Assembly (NCBI GenBank): GCA_903898755.1
Contig: CAIUGT010000014.1
Span: 1-39,777 of the forward strand
Length of the DNA: 39,777 nucleotides
Source of the DNA: an uncultured bacterium
GTDB taxonomy: Bacteria > Planctomycetota > Phycisphaerae > Phycisphaerales > SM1A02
Reading direction: 5' to 3'
The stretch's first letter is position 1; each line of letters begins with the position of its first letter. Both the position numbers and the translations under genes were made by a program. Below the pieces are notes generated by a model. That model searched no databases. It was not told where the DNA came from and saw nothing but the letters and a program-made list of their open reading frames with translations. This document shows positions 1-7,974 of this stretch, in pieces.

Positions 1-398
1 ATATTGCGCGTTGGGCGCAAGAAGGTTGCTTCGACGCGGTAGATGAAGTTGAAGATGTGCGTCCGCACCTTGGCGCGTGCACCACTTTTGTGCTGCCTTC
101 ATACCGCGAAGGCACAAGCAAGGTTGTGCTTGAAGCCATGGCCACAGGTCGCGCAATTATTACCACCGACGCGATTGGTTGCCGCGATCCCATTCAACCA
201 AACGTAAACGGCTTGCTTGTTACAACACATTCCGCCAGCGAACTTGCCACAGCCATGCTTGAACTTGCGCATGATCCCGCGCGCAACGCCGCCATGGGCG
301 CGGAAAGCCGCCGCATCGCGCAAGAAAGATACAACGCCACGCCAATCGACGCGGCGATTCTTCACGCGCTGAACCTTGATTCACCACATCGCGCGTGA
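1..398 (+). CDS. Glycosyltransferase family 4, C-terminal part (cut by window edge)
   Basis: The reading frame is open from the left edge (first full codon at base 3) to the stop at 396-398, so only about 131 C-terminal residues are visible. They hold the nucleotide-sugar-binding half of a GT-B fold: a short E-x7-E motif (EGTSKVVLE) followed by AMATGRAIITTDAIGC and the NGLLV turn typical of GT4 enzymes, which move a sugar from a nucleotide donor to a lipid-linked or polysaccharide acceptor. A GTG at 57 is internal to the domain and is not the start. The downstream UDP-glucuronate 4-epimerase on the same strand fits an exopolysaccharide context. Donor and acceptor cannot be read from this fragment. 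Confidence 0.85.
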   Translation, partial: IARWAQEGCFDAVDEVEDVRPHLGACTTFVLPSYREGTSKVVLEAMATGRAIITTDAIGCRDPIQPNVNGLLVTTHSASELATAMLELAHDPARNAAMGAESRRIAQERYNATPIDAAILHALNLDSPHRA

Positions 399-470
399 AC
401 ACCTATGCATACTGGTCGTGCGCATGCCAACGGAATGCAAACCGCAAGCGTTGCATCTTGCATGAAACAA

Positions 471-476
471 TAGAAT
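471..476 (+). promoter_or_regulatory. Putative leaderless -10 box (TAGAAT) for the UDP-glucuronate epimerase gene
   Basis: TAGAAT lies exactly 6 bases before the ATG at 483, and no Shine-Dalgarno sequence is present between them. A -10 box fixes transcription start about 6-7 bases downstream, so the message would begin at or next to the ATG. A TTGCAT at 451-456 is too close (14 bases) to be a good -35. The same arrangement recurs at other genes in the window, which is the main support. Confidence 0.45.
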
Positions 477-482
477 GAGCGC

Positions 483-1490
483 ATGAACATTCTTGTCACC
501 GGCGCCGCTGGATTTATTGGCTCATTCACCGCGCATCAATTGCTTGACCGCGGCGACCGCGTTGTTGGTCTTGACAACATGAACAATTATTACGACCCAA
601 CACTGAAGCAAGCGCGCCTTGCGCGGCTTCAAGCGCGCAGCGATTTCACATTCACTCAATTGGATTTGTGCGACACGGATGGAATGAAGTCCATGTTCGC
701 CAACAACAAGTTTGATCGCGTGATTCACTTGGCGGCGCAAGCTGGAGTGCGCTACTCCATTGAAAATCCAATGGCGTATACGCAAAGCAATCTTGTTGGC
801 ATGACCAACATTCTGGAAGGCTGCCGCCACAGCGAAGTGCCGCACTTGGTCTACGCCAGCACAAGTTCCGTGTACGGTCTGAACACCACGCAGCCATTTT
901 CGCCGCACCACACGGCCGATCACCCCATGACTTTTTACGCCGCAACCAAGCGCGCCAATGAACTCATGGCGCATTCGTACAGCCACATTTTCCGCATGCC
1001 CACAACCGGCCTGCGTTTCTTCACGGTGTATGGTCCGTGGGGTCGCCCTGATATGGCGCTGTTTCTTTTCACCAAGGCCATTCTTGCGGGCGAACCCATT
1101 CGCTTGTTCAATCACGGCAAGCACACGCGCGACTTTACTTATGTGGAGGACATTGCACGCGGCGTCATTGCGGCCGCCGATCGCATTGCAACAGTGGATG
1201 AAAAGTTTGACGCGTCAAAACCCGATGTGGCAAGCAGTAGCGCGCCGTGGCGCTTATACAACATTGGGTGCTCGCGGCCAGTGCAGTTGTTGCGCTACAT
1301 CGAAGTGTTGGAGCAATGCTTGGGCAAAAAAGCCAAAACGGAAATGCTGCCTCTGCAACTTGGCGATGTGCCCGACACATTCGCCGACACCAGTGACTTG
1401 GCGCGCGACATGAACTACCAACCTTCCACCACCATTGATATTGGCGTGGCGAAATTTGTGCAGTGGTACCGCGACTATTACAAAGCGTAA
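483..1490 (+). CDS. UDP-glucuronate 4-epimerase (extended SDR)
   Basis: This 335-residue protein interconverts UDP-glucuronate and UDP-galacturonate using bound NAD, supplying acidic sugars for surface polysaccharide. The N-terminus has the Rossmann glycine motif GAAGFIG (residues 7-13) and the acidic DNMNNYYDP segment characteristic of the CapI/GAE branch. The catalytic region has STSSVYG and the YAATK pair Y152/K156, followed by [15 protein letters not shown], which is a hallmark of UDP-glucuronate epimerases. Length matches the family. The start is the ATG 6 bases after a TAGAAT box. Its upstream neighbour is a glycosyltransferase. General SDR epimerase assignment is certain; the exact substrate rests on the close motif match. 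Confidence 0.9.
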   Translation: MNILVTGAAGFIGSFTAHQLLDRGDRVVGLDNMNNYYDPTLKQARLARLQARSDFTFTQLDLCDTDGMKSMFANNKFDRVIHLAAQAGVRYSIENPMAYTQSNLVGMTNILEGCRHSEVPHLVYASTSSVYGLNTTQPFSPHHTADHPMTFYAATKRANELMAHSYSHIFRMPTTGLRFFTVYGPWGRPDMALFLFTKAILAGEPIRLFNHGKHTRDFTYVEDIARGVIAAADRIATVDEKFDASKPDVASSSAPWRLYNIGCSRPVQLLRYIEVLEQCLGKKAKTEMLPLQLGDVPDTFADTSDLARDMNYQPSTTIDIGVAKFVQWYRDYYKA

Positions 1491-1603
1491 GCGCGCGCTG
1501 AATTTTTCCGCAGTTGCTCAACCCACAATTCAGGGCTGATTTCCCGCAATTTCATTTGATACTGAGAAGATGAATCAGCGCCTGAACAAGGCGCGCAACA
1601 ACA

Positions 1604-2815
1604 TCACGCACCCGCGCGCGTGCGCAAGTTGTCCAGCACATTCATAAAGTTGATGTACGCGTCATAAGGACTGTCATACGGCGAGAAATATTTGTGCACG
1701 TCGCCGTCGGACCAATATTTGGTGCACATGTAGTACAAGTGGTCGCTGGTGGTCAGCTTGCGCCAATCTTCCAGAATGTATGGGTCGCCCTTCAAATGCT
1801 TGTCTCGCACCGCGGGCTCAATTCTGTACAACTCCTCCACGGCGTTGTCCTGCAACGGATTTCCAAGCCACGCGGATAAATCGCGCTCCATGTCGGCCCA
1901 CGAAATTGGCTTTGGAACATCGTATTCACCAACAGGTCGAAACTTCTCAATAGCTTGCGACACTGTTAAGAATTCATTCTGCCCTGGATTCACATCAAAA
2001 ATATATTTTGGCAGCGCGTCTAGGAAATTAAAGATTCCAGTCTCCGCCCACTGATGCTCGCCAAATGTTTCATAGTCCATGAACAGGTTGCACAAATTTC
2101 CGTCGCCATTGATTTGATTCACCCAACCCGCGAACTTCTCGGCGGACAGCGGCCAATCTTTCCAATCACGATTGCTGAAACGAAACGCAATGTCGTCGCT
2201 TAAGCGATAATTTTTTAACAACAGCGGCATGGGCGGACGGCCGGCTGGAAAACCATTTCCAGGAACCGCGTACAAATAATTTGGATTGCGGAAACCAAGC
2301 AGACGATCAACGCCTTCGCACACCACACCTTTGTGCCGGCCCAACCACGCGATATGCCCGCCAACTTCGTTTGAATAAATCAATTCCGTGTTACGAAAAA
2401 CTTTTGGCTTCTGACCAAAGAGCCGCTCAATCATGGCTTCTTGAATGGCGACTTGCTCATCAAATTCCTTGCGGCTGAACAAGAAACTGAGCGAGTGATG
2501 GCTGGTCTCCGCCAAAAATTCACAAGCACCCGTGTCGGCGAGCCGCTTGAATAAATCGATCAAGTCGGGCGCCCACTGTTCAAATTGCTGCAGCGCAACG
2601 CCACTAATGGAGTAGCTCACGCGAAAACGATTCTCGTGGCGCTTCACCAAATCGAGAATTTTTTCCGTGGTTGGTCGATAGCACTTGTTGGCCACCTTCT
2701 GCAGGATGGTTCCATTGGCCTCGGCGTCAAAGTAAAACGGATCTGTGTCAAACACGGAGTAGCGACGCAACCGAAACGGCTGATGCACTTGGAAATAAAA
2801 GACGACGCTTGCCAC
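1604..2815 (-). CDS. Glycoside hydrolase family 57 (alpha-amylase type)
   Basis: The protein (403 residues from the GTG at 2815) opens with FYFQVHQPFRLRRYSVFD, the signature start of GH57 enzymes acting on alpha-glucans. The predicted nucleophile is E144 in FRNTELIYSNE and the acid/base is D247 in LFMDYETFGEHQ, both intact. There is no signal peptide, so it should act on cytoplasmic glycogen or maltodextrin. An in-frame TTG at 2887 would add 24 residues without family similarity. The GTG is preferred because the conserved block begins right there and a TACACT box sits 9 bases upstream. The gene is divergent from pyrE. Exact specificity (amylase, transglycosylase) is not readable. Confidence 0.9.
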   Translation of the reverse strand: MASVVFYFQVHQPFRLRRYSVFDTDPFYFDAEANGTILQKVANKCYRPTTEKILDLVKRHENRFRVSYSISGVALQQFEQWAPDLIDLFKRLADTGACEFLAETSHHSLSFLFSRKEFDEQVAIQEAMIERLFGQKPKVFRNTELIYSNEVGGHIAWLGRHKGVVCEGVDRLLGFRNPNYLYAVPGNGFPAGRPPMPLLLKNYRLSDDIAFRFSNRDWKDWPLSAEKFAGWVNQINGDGNLCNLFMDYETFGEHQWAETGIFNFLDALPKYIFDVNPGQNEFLTVSQAIEKFRPVGEYDVPKPISWADMERDLSAWLGNPLQDNAVEELYRIEPAVRDKHLKGDPYILEDWRKLTTSDHLYYMCTKYWSDGDVHKYFSPYDSPYDAYINFMNVLDNLRTRAGA

Positions 2816-2824
2816 AGGGGTGAG

Positions 2825-2830
2825 AGTGTA
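2825..2830 (-). promoter_or_regulatory. Putative -10 box (TACACT) for the GH57 gene
   Basis: On the minus strand TACACT is followed by 9 bases and the GTG at 2815. With initiation 6-7 bases after the box, the leader would be only about 2-3 bases. No Shine-Dalgarno sequence is visible. The site supports the shorter GTG start over the TTG at 2887. Confidence 0.4.
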
Positions 2831-2903
2831 GTTGCAATTTCTAAGTGCGCACAGTGCTTGCGACAGAGCGCTTTCGGGCGCGAACAATTCAAGGTCAAGC
2901 CAC

Positions 2904-2909
2904 TATTCT
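2904..2909 (+). promoter_or_regulatory. Putative leaderless -10 box (TATTCT) for pyrE
   Basis: TATTCT is followed by exactly 6 bases and the ATG at 2916. No Shine-Dalgarno sequence lies in the interval. This matches the spacing seen at 471-476, 6851-6856, 13284-13289 and 16580-16585. Confidence 0.45.
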
Positions 2910-2915
2910 GTGTGC

Positions 2916-3461
2916 ATGAATCGAACCACGCTTGCCGTAGAAATTGCCAAAGTTGCCATGTTGCGCGGAACTTTCACGCTGCGCAGTGGAAAAACCAGCC
3001 ACTATTACTTGGATAAATATCTGTTCAGCACCCGCCCGGAAATTTTGCGCGAGCTTGGCGAGCTGTTCGCGGCGCGCATTCCCGCCGGAACCACGCGCTT
3101 GGCTGGCGCAGAGTTGGGCGGCATTCCGCTTGTGTCCGCCGCAAGCATGGCCAGCGGGCTGCCCTGCCTTTTTATTCGCAACCAGAAAAAAGAATACGGA
3201 ACCGCCAAGCAACTCGAGGGCAAGTTGGAACGCGGCGACCGCGTGATGATTGTGGAGGATGTCGCCACCACCGGCGGCCAAGCGCTTGAGGCCGCCAAAG
3301 TGTTGCGCGAAGGCGGCGCGGAAATCACGGCCATTGTCAGCGTGATTGATCGCATGGAAGGCGCGCGGGAAAATATTCAGGCCGCCGGAATTCTGTTTGA
3401 TTCACTTTTCACCGTGAAAGATCTTGGAATTGTTCCAGACGCCTCCACGGCCACGCAATAA
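2916..3461 (+). CDS. pyrE: Orotate phosphoribosyltransferase
   Basis: This 181-residue enzyme joins orotate and PRPP to give OMP in cytoplasmic pyrimidine synthesis. The PRPP-binding loop MIVEDVATTGG is at residues 111-121. The N-terminal substrate strand FTLRSGKTSHYYLDKY and the ELGGIPL segment are also typical of PyrE. An upstream in-frame ATG at 2832 would add 28 residues that overlap the divergent GH57 promoter and resemble nothing, so the ATG at 2916, placed 6 bases after TATTCT, is chosen. Its TAA shares its last A with the ATG of the next gene, implying translational coupling. carA, the pathway's first step, lies at 23358. Confidence 0.95.
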   Translation: MNRTTLAVEIAKVAMLRGTFTLRSGKTSHYYLDKYLFSTRPEILRELGELFAARIPAGTTRLAGAELGGIPLVSAASMASGLPCLFIRNQKKEYGTAKQLEGKLERGDRVMIVEDVATTGGQALEAAKVLREGGAEITAIVSVIDRMEGARENIQAAGILFDSLFTVKDLGIVPDASTATQ

Positions 3462-4378
3462 TGGACCAACCCCTGCAAACCAACCAACGCCGCAACTTTA
3501 AAAAAGTTGGCCTAGTCGTTGGATTAGGCTTGCTCGCCGCCGCAGTGTGGACCATCGCCCGCAGCGGCACAATCGCAAGCCAAGCGTGGCAACATCTCTC
3601 GCACGCCTCTCCTATTCTTTTCCCCGCACTGCTTGGCTGCGTTGCGCTGATCGCGCTTTGCACCACGGCGTGCATGTTGATTCTCACCAATCGAACACGC
3701 CCGCCAATCCAAGTTCAGTTTCGCGAAATGCTCGCCTTGATATGCGCCAGCACTTTGGGAAATTTTATTCCACTGCAACCCGGACTCATTGGCCGCATTG
3801 CCTTTCACCACCAAGTACATGGAATTGCGGTGCCCATCAGCGTGTTGATTGCCATTCAATCCACCGCGCTCACCGCGATCGCGGCGCTTTGGATTGGCGC
3901 GGGCCTTATGTTCACGCACGCCACACAACTGTCATGGGGCGCAGCGGTGTTGTCGCCCATTCTGCTTGCTCCATTGCTGCGCAATCAAACATCGCGCCAA
4001 TTTGCCGCGGCATTTTTTGTGCGCGTCATCGAAACATGCGTCTGGGCGCTGCGCATTCACATTGCATTTCAATTGATCGGGCAACCAATTGACGCGCCCG
4101 CGGCTTTGGCGTTGGCCTGTATTGCAAACGCGGCCAACACCATTCCATTTGTTGGAAATGGAATTGGCATTCGTGAATGGAGCGTTGGTTTCTTGGCGCC
4201 ACTGATTGCGGGCGTGCCACTTGCCGACGCGCTTGCAGCCGAACTTGTTGGCCGCGTGGCGGAAATCATTATTTTTATTCCCGCCGGCTTGGCGGCGTGG
4301 CCAATGTTGCACACGCGTCTTCGCGTGCGTCGTTCAACACGTGGCGGCGAATCAGTCAATGTTGGCGCGATGAACTAA
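3461..4378 (+). CDS. Flippase-like / LPG synthase transmembrane-domain membrane protein
   Basis: The 305-residue protein is almost entirely hydrophobic, with about seven or eight predicted membrane helices starting at residues 16-34. The segment LGNFIPLQPGLIGRIAFHH and the late GNGIGIREW segment resemble the glycine/proline-rich loops of the lysylphosphatidylglycerol synthase transmembrane (UPF0104/YbhN) family, whose members are proposed lipid flippases. No catalytic aminoacyl-transferase domain follows, so lipid aminoacylation is not expected. The start ATG overlaps the pyrE stop by one base, so it is co-translated with pyrE although no functional link is obvious. The family call is moderate and the substrate unknown. 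Confidence 0.65.
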   Translation: MDQPLQTNQRRNFKKVGLVVGLGLLAAAVWTIARSGTIASQAWQHLSHASPILFPALLGCVALIALCTTACMLILTNRTRPPIQVQFREMLALICASTLGNFIPLQPGLIGRIAFHHQVHGIAVPISVLIAIQSTALTAIAALWIGAGLMFTHATQLSWGAAVLSPILLAPLLRNQTSRQFAAAFFVRVIETCVWALRIHIAFQLIGQPIDAPAALALACIANAANTIPFVGNGIGIREWSVGFLAPLIAGVPLADALAAELVGRVAEIIIFIPAGLAAWPMLHTRLRVRRSTRGGESVNVGAMN

Positions 4379-4399
4379 TCAAGACCGACAAGCACATTC

Positions 4400-6844
4400 T
4401 TATGGCGTCTTGCCCGTTGGAGGGGCGATCTCTTGCGCCTTCACCGTTCCACCTAAAATTCCAGCCTCGTCAAGCGATTGATTCGACTTGGCCGCCTGGC
4501 GCACTTTGCCCTCAATCCAACTGCGCACACTGGCCGCGACTGTGATCAATGGCTCATTCGAGCCGCGCGTGATCGTATTTAAAAATTCATCATTTTCAGA
4601 ATCCACCCAACGCAACAACGCGCTCATTTGAACCCGGACATCTTGGGATTCTTTGGCGGCCTTCGCAATTGGCGCTGTCATATCGAGGGGTTCTTTCGGC
4701 AAAACCATCAATGTCCAGGCTTGCGCCGCGGGCGGCAATCGCTTCCACGCCGCAACCACTTCCGTCCATCCCTCTTTCACTTCCTCCTCTGCGCCACTTT
4801 CCTTGCTTCGACTTGCAAGATCAAACGCAAACAAAACAAGCGTTGTCAAATCATCCGGCTTGTCACATTGACGAATGCTTCCAAGAGCCTCCTCACGCCA
4901 AGTGGCGTCACGGGGGATGGGTGAAATACGAATGGAATTATTCAGCGTCACTCGTCCCAGATATCCAGGCAACAAATTTTCAATCGTCAATTTAAAGTTA
5001 GTGATCAGTTCGGCCTGCAAGTTCACGCCTTCAAGCGGGTGATTGGAGATATCTATCGCGGCTTGTGTGCGCGCCAAATCCATCACAAATGACATGGTTT
5101 CGTTTGGCGCAAGTTGCAGATTTCTGTCGATAGGAAAAATGATCGGCTCTAGATTTTGCGGAAGGCTTCCAATGGCGATGACTTCAAGCCTGATCGAGGC
5201 TCGCGAATCAATCGGACCATCTGGAGTAATCGCCAACGGTATGGGACTTGAATTCGTGATGTCAATTTTGAATGGCAATGATTCAAATGGTTTCGCGGTG
5301 GTTGAAAGAAATTCACCATTGATGTTGATGTATTGACTTTCATCCTTGGCAAAGTTGGTGAACGCCTTTGGAAAGCGAGCGACCGCGCTTTGGATTTCCG
5401 AAGCCTTGGCATTCGGACCCGGTCGCGTCTTCACAATTTCAAACAACTGATCAGCGGCAAACAAACCGACCGCTTCCGCCCTTGCCGCTCGCGCGATGAA
5501 GTGAAATTCCTTCGCCGCCTCTTTGGACTTGCCAATTTTCGCCAATGCCAATGCGTAACCCAAGCGCGCGCCAATATTTTTTTCCGCAAGGGGCTGCAAA
5601 ATGACGATTGCTTCCTCTGGATTGCCAGCTCGCAATTTGTACCAACCTTCAAATTTCAACACGGCTTCTGGCGAGAGCGCCTGAAGGGCCTGCGCCTCCT
5701 TGATCCACGTTTCAGCCAATTCCGAACTTGGTCCAACGCACAAGGCCAGCCAACTTTTTTCTATCAGTAATTCAGATTTTTTATCTGGCGCATCGCCACT
5801 TGATTTGATTTCCTCATCAATGGCTGAAATCGCCTCCGTGAAATATTTTTCGGAATCAGGCAGCGCACCACTTTTGGTCACCATCGCATTGATCGCGTTC
5901 ATGGTTGAAGGCAGCGAGATATTGGCCGCGCCGCGCTGACCTCTTTCGGTTTTTCGGCGGATCATTGCCATCAATTGCTGCTCGCGCTTCGTGAATAAAT
6001 CGGCTGCAAGTTTATGCTGACCTAAACCCCAACGGGCCAGCATTTGTTGCGCGATCAATTTGTCCAACTCTTCAATCTGAAAATTTTTATCCGCCACCCG
6101 GCACGCAACGCCAAACAACATGTCCGCTTCGGCATACAGCCCCTCTTGCAAACACATCATTCCAAGTTCTTTCAAAAACGAAGTCTGAGTGGGGTTGGCA
6201 AGAATGGCGTCCACAAGCGCGTTGGCAATAATTCCCGAGGGCGCGTTGATTTGCAACTGATACGCGGCGAATTGCGCCGTGGCCTCTGGAAATGCGGGAT
6301 CCAATTTCACGGATTGACGCAAATGCGCCAACGCCGCGTCATCATCTCCCCTGCGGCGCAGCAACTGTGAATAAGTGAACTCAAGACGGCTTGCGACCAG
6401 CGGTGAAATTTTTGCAACCGAAGCTGGCTGCAACAAATGCTCATATGCGGCAATGCGTTCGTCAGCGCTCATGCCGCGCTCCGCGGCGTCGCTTAAGCGC
6501 ATTAGTCGTATCACCAAATCGTTGGGCTCCAACTTTGCAAGCTGAATCACCGCATCATTTGCAATCACTTCCGACCTTGGGACTCCACCACTGGTGGCTT
6601 GCGCAAGTTCAAGAACATTGCGCCAGCCGTCGGAATTGTTTGGAGTCAGTTTCGCAGCCGACAGGGCCAACTCCAACGCTCCGGCGTAGTTCTCTGGAGT
6701 GGGTTCAGCGGGCTCATAAATAATCTGAATCGCGGCGCGGCTCCACGCAATACCAAGTCGTTGAGTCGCCTCAAGTTCAATAATTTTGTCGGGTCCTCCA
6801 GCAAGAACACCCGAACACAGCAAGAGCGCGAATGACAGCATCAT
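4400..6844 (-). CDS. Exported TPR-repeat protein of unknown function
   Basis: From the ATG at 6844 this is an 814-residue protein beginning with a Sec signal peptide (MMLSFALLLCSGVLAGG), so it should be periplasmic or envelope-located. The first 500 residues are alanine/leucine-rich helical pairs of the tetratricopeptide type, for example around DDDAALAHLRQSVKLDPAFPEA, usually a protein-binding scaffold. The later part (around residues 520-680) looks more beta-rich, and the end is helical again. A longer reading frame starts at 6892, but its extra 16 residues would precede the signal peptide and run across the TACACT box at 6851-6856, so the shorter start is chosen. It is divergent from another exported helical protein 87 bases away. 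No enzyme motif is seen. Confidence 0.7.
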   Translation of the reverse strand: MMLSFALLLCSGVLAGGPDKIIELEATQRLGIAWSRAAIQIIYEPAEPTPENYAGALELALSAAKLTPNNSDGWRNVLELAQATSGGVPRSEVIANDAVIQLAKLEPNDLVIRLMRLSDAAERGMSADERIAAYEHLLQPASVAKISPLVASRLEFTYSQLLRRRGDDDAALAHLRQSVKLDPAFPEATAQFAAYQLQINAPSGIIANALVDAILANPTQTSFLKELGMMCLQEGLYAEADMLFGVACRVADKNFQIEELDKLIAQQMLARWGLGQHKLAADLFTKREQQLMAMIRRKTERGQRGAANISLPSTMNAINAMVTKSGALPDSEKYFTEAISAIDEEIKSSGDAPDKKSELLIEKSWLALCVGPSSELAETWIKEAQALQALSPEAVLKFEGWYKLRAGNPEEAIVILQPLAEKNIGARLGYALALAKIGKSKEAAKEFHFIARAARAEAVGLFAADQLFEIVKTRPGPNAKASEIQSAVARFPKAFTNFAKDESQYININGEFLSTTAKPFESLPFKIDITNSSPIPLAITPDGPIDSRASIRLEVIAIGSLPQNLEPIIFPIDRNLQLAPNETMSFVMDLARTQAAIDISNHPLEGVNLQAELITNFKLTIENLLPGYLGRVTLNNSIRISPIPRDATWREEALGSIRQCDKPDDLTTLVLFAFDLASRSKESGAEEEVKEGWTEVVAAWKRLPPAAQAWTLMVLPKEPLDMTAPIAKAAKESQDVRVQMSALLRWVDSENDEFLNTITRGSNEPLITVAASVRSWIEGKVRQAAKSNQSLDEAGILGGTVKAQEIAPPTGKTP

Positions 6845-6850
6845 TTTTGC

Positions 6851-6856
6851 AGTGTA
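6851..6856 (-). promoter_or_regulatory. Putative leaderless -10 box (TACACT) for the exported TPR gene
   Basis: On the minus strand TACACT is followed by exactly 6 bases and ATGATG (start at 6844). It lies inside the longer reading frame that would start at 6892, which argues that the shorter start, directly at the signal peptide, is the real one. Confidence 0.5.
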
Positions 6857-6931
6857 ACCTTCCATACCGCCAAGGATCTCGGTCAAATTCAAAATCAGAC
6901 ACGCTTACTTCCACATAAAGTCGCAATTGAA

Positions 6932-7939
6932 ATGAGACATTTCCACACCATCGCCATTCTGTTCGCACTCTTTTTCACGCCAATCCATGCGATCGCGCAG
7001 GGCCCCGCCAAGCCACCAAAGGCAAATCCAGCCGCGAAGACGGAAGGCAAAACTCCGCCACCAAATAAAGAATATGTGTCGAGCACAAAAGCAATTGATG
7101 CCGCTGGCCAAAAACAAATCTACGATTTCATAGCCGACCGCGCCGGGCAAATTACAAATGGCGACCCCAAAAATGTGCGGCAAGCGACGAACGAAGTTCT
7201 TGCGATTTTGCGGCAATCAACCGCGACGCCTATTTTTTGGCGCGCGTGCTCCGAAAGCCTCAAGCCATTTGTGACAAAAATTATTGCTACAAAAGATGAG
7301 TTTCGAATCAGCAATCTGCTGCAAATTATCCGTTGGATGCGATCGCCTGAGGCGCTGGACATTTTAATTGAACAAGCGACACCCGCCATACAAAAAGATG
7401 GCATCGTCCGCATCAGCGCCAGCCGTCTTTTGTCCGGCTGCATTGCATCGGCGAATTTAACGGCTCCCCAAATCGACAGCGCCGCGCGGCGGATTCGGGA
7501 AGCGGCTGAAGCGGAAAATAATTGGATTGCAAGCGTGCATGACCTTCAGGCTTTGTCAGCCATGTCCCTTGCCTCGCAAAGCTCGCAATTTATTCCGCAG
7601 GTCAAAATATCGCGCGATGAATTTCTGAAAGTGATTGCCGGCACCATCACCAAAGCTTCAAAACCAACTGATTCACAAGAAATTTTCGCCGTGCAACGAG
7701 GAATGATTCTGTTGCGAGACATGTTGCTCAACAATTCCTCACCCGCTGAAAAGAACGCTATTTCAGCGTCCATTCGAACAATCACCCTAAGCGCCAGCCA
7801 AGTTGGCAAACAACTTGGAACATCAACCACCTCGGCGGACGCGTCCATTGTGCAATCCGCCAAGAGCGTTGAAATTCTGGCGGGCGTCATTGACAAACTC
7901 CTGAGTTCAACGGCTGCGCAACCGAAGTCTCCTTCGTGA
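6932..7939 (+). CDS. Exported helical-repeat protein of unknown function
   Basis: I do not recognise this 335-residue protein. It begins with a clear signal peptide (MRHFHTIAILFALFFTPIHA, cleavage near AIAQ), followed by a proline/lysine-rich linker (PAKPPKANPAAKTEGKTPPP). The remainder is helical and repeat-like in the manner of HEAT/ARM repeats, for example around LLQIIRWMRSPEALDILIEQ. This suggests a periplasmic scaffold. It is divergent from the exported TPR gene, whose own start is 87 bases away, so the two may share a regulatory region and perhaps a complex. Upstream TAAAGT at 6916-6921, 10 bases from the ATG, is a weak -10 candidate. Confidence 0.65.
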   Translation: MRHFHTIAILFALFFTPIHAIAQGPAKPPKANPAAKTEGKTPPPNKEYVSSTKAIDAAGQKQIYDFIADRAGQITNGDPKNVRQATNEVLAILRQSTATPIFWRACSESLKPFVTKIIATKDEFRISNLLQIIRWMRSPEALDILIEQATPAIQKDGIVRISASRLLSGCIASANLTAPQIDSAARRIREAAEAENNWIASVHDLQALSAMSLASQSSQFIPQVKISRDEFLKVIAGTITKASKPTDSQEIFAVQRGMILLRDMLLNNSSPAEKNAISASIRTITLSASQVGKQLGTSTTSADASIVQSAKSVEILAGVIDKLLSSTAAQPKSPS

Positions 7940-7974
7940 TGAATGCGGTGATCAACATGGGTAAGGGCGGCTAA
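7939..7974 (+). CDS. Possible 11-codon minicistron between two genes
   Basis: An ATG at 7939 overlaps the upstream stop as ATGA. The frame MNAVINMGKGG ends in TAA at 7972-7974, immediately before the GTG start of the OppA gene at 7975. It therefore fills the gap exactly and would let ribosomes pass from the exported protein to OppA by termination-reinitiation. The AAGGG at 7963-7967, 7 bases before that GTG, lies inside it. It may be pure chance; the peptide resembles nothing I know. Confidence 0.2.
   Translation: MNAVINMGKGG

Noticed and set aside
522-1124. 200-residue minus-strand frame
   Set aside because: Complement of the UDP-glucuronate epimerase gene, which has all its family motifs on the plus strand.
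1478-1555. 25-codon minus-strand frame (MKLREISPELWVEQLRK...) downstream of the GH57 gene
   Set aside because: It looks protein-like and follows GH57 on the same strand, but it is short, overlaps the epimerase end by 13 bases and has no ribosome binding site. Worth a conservation check only.
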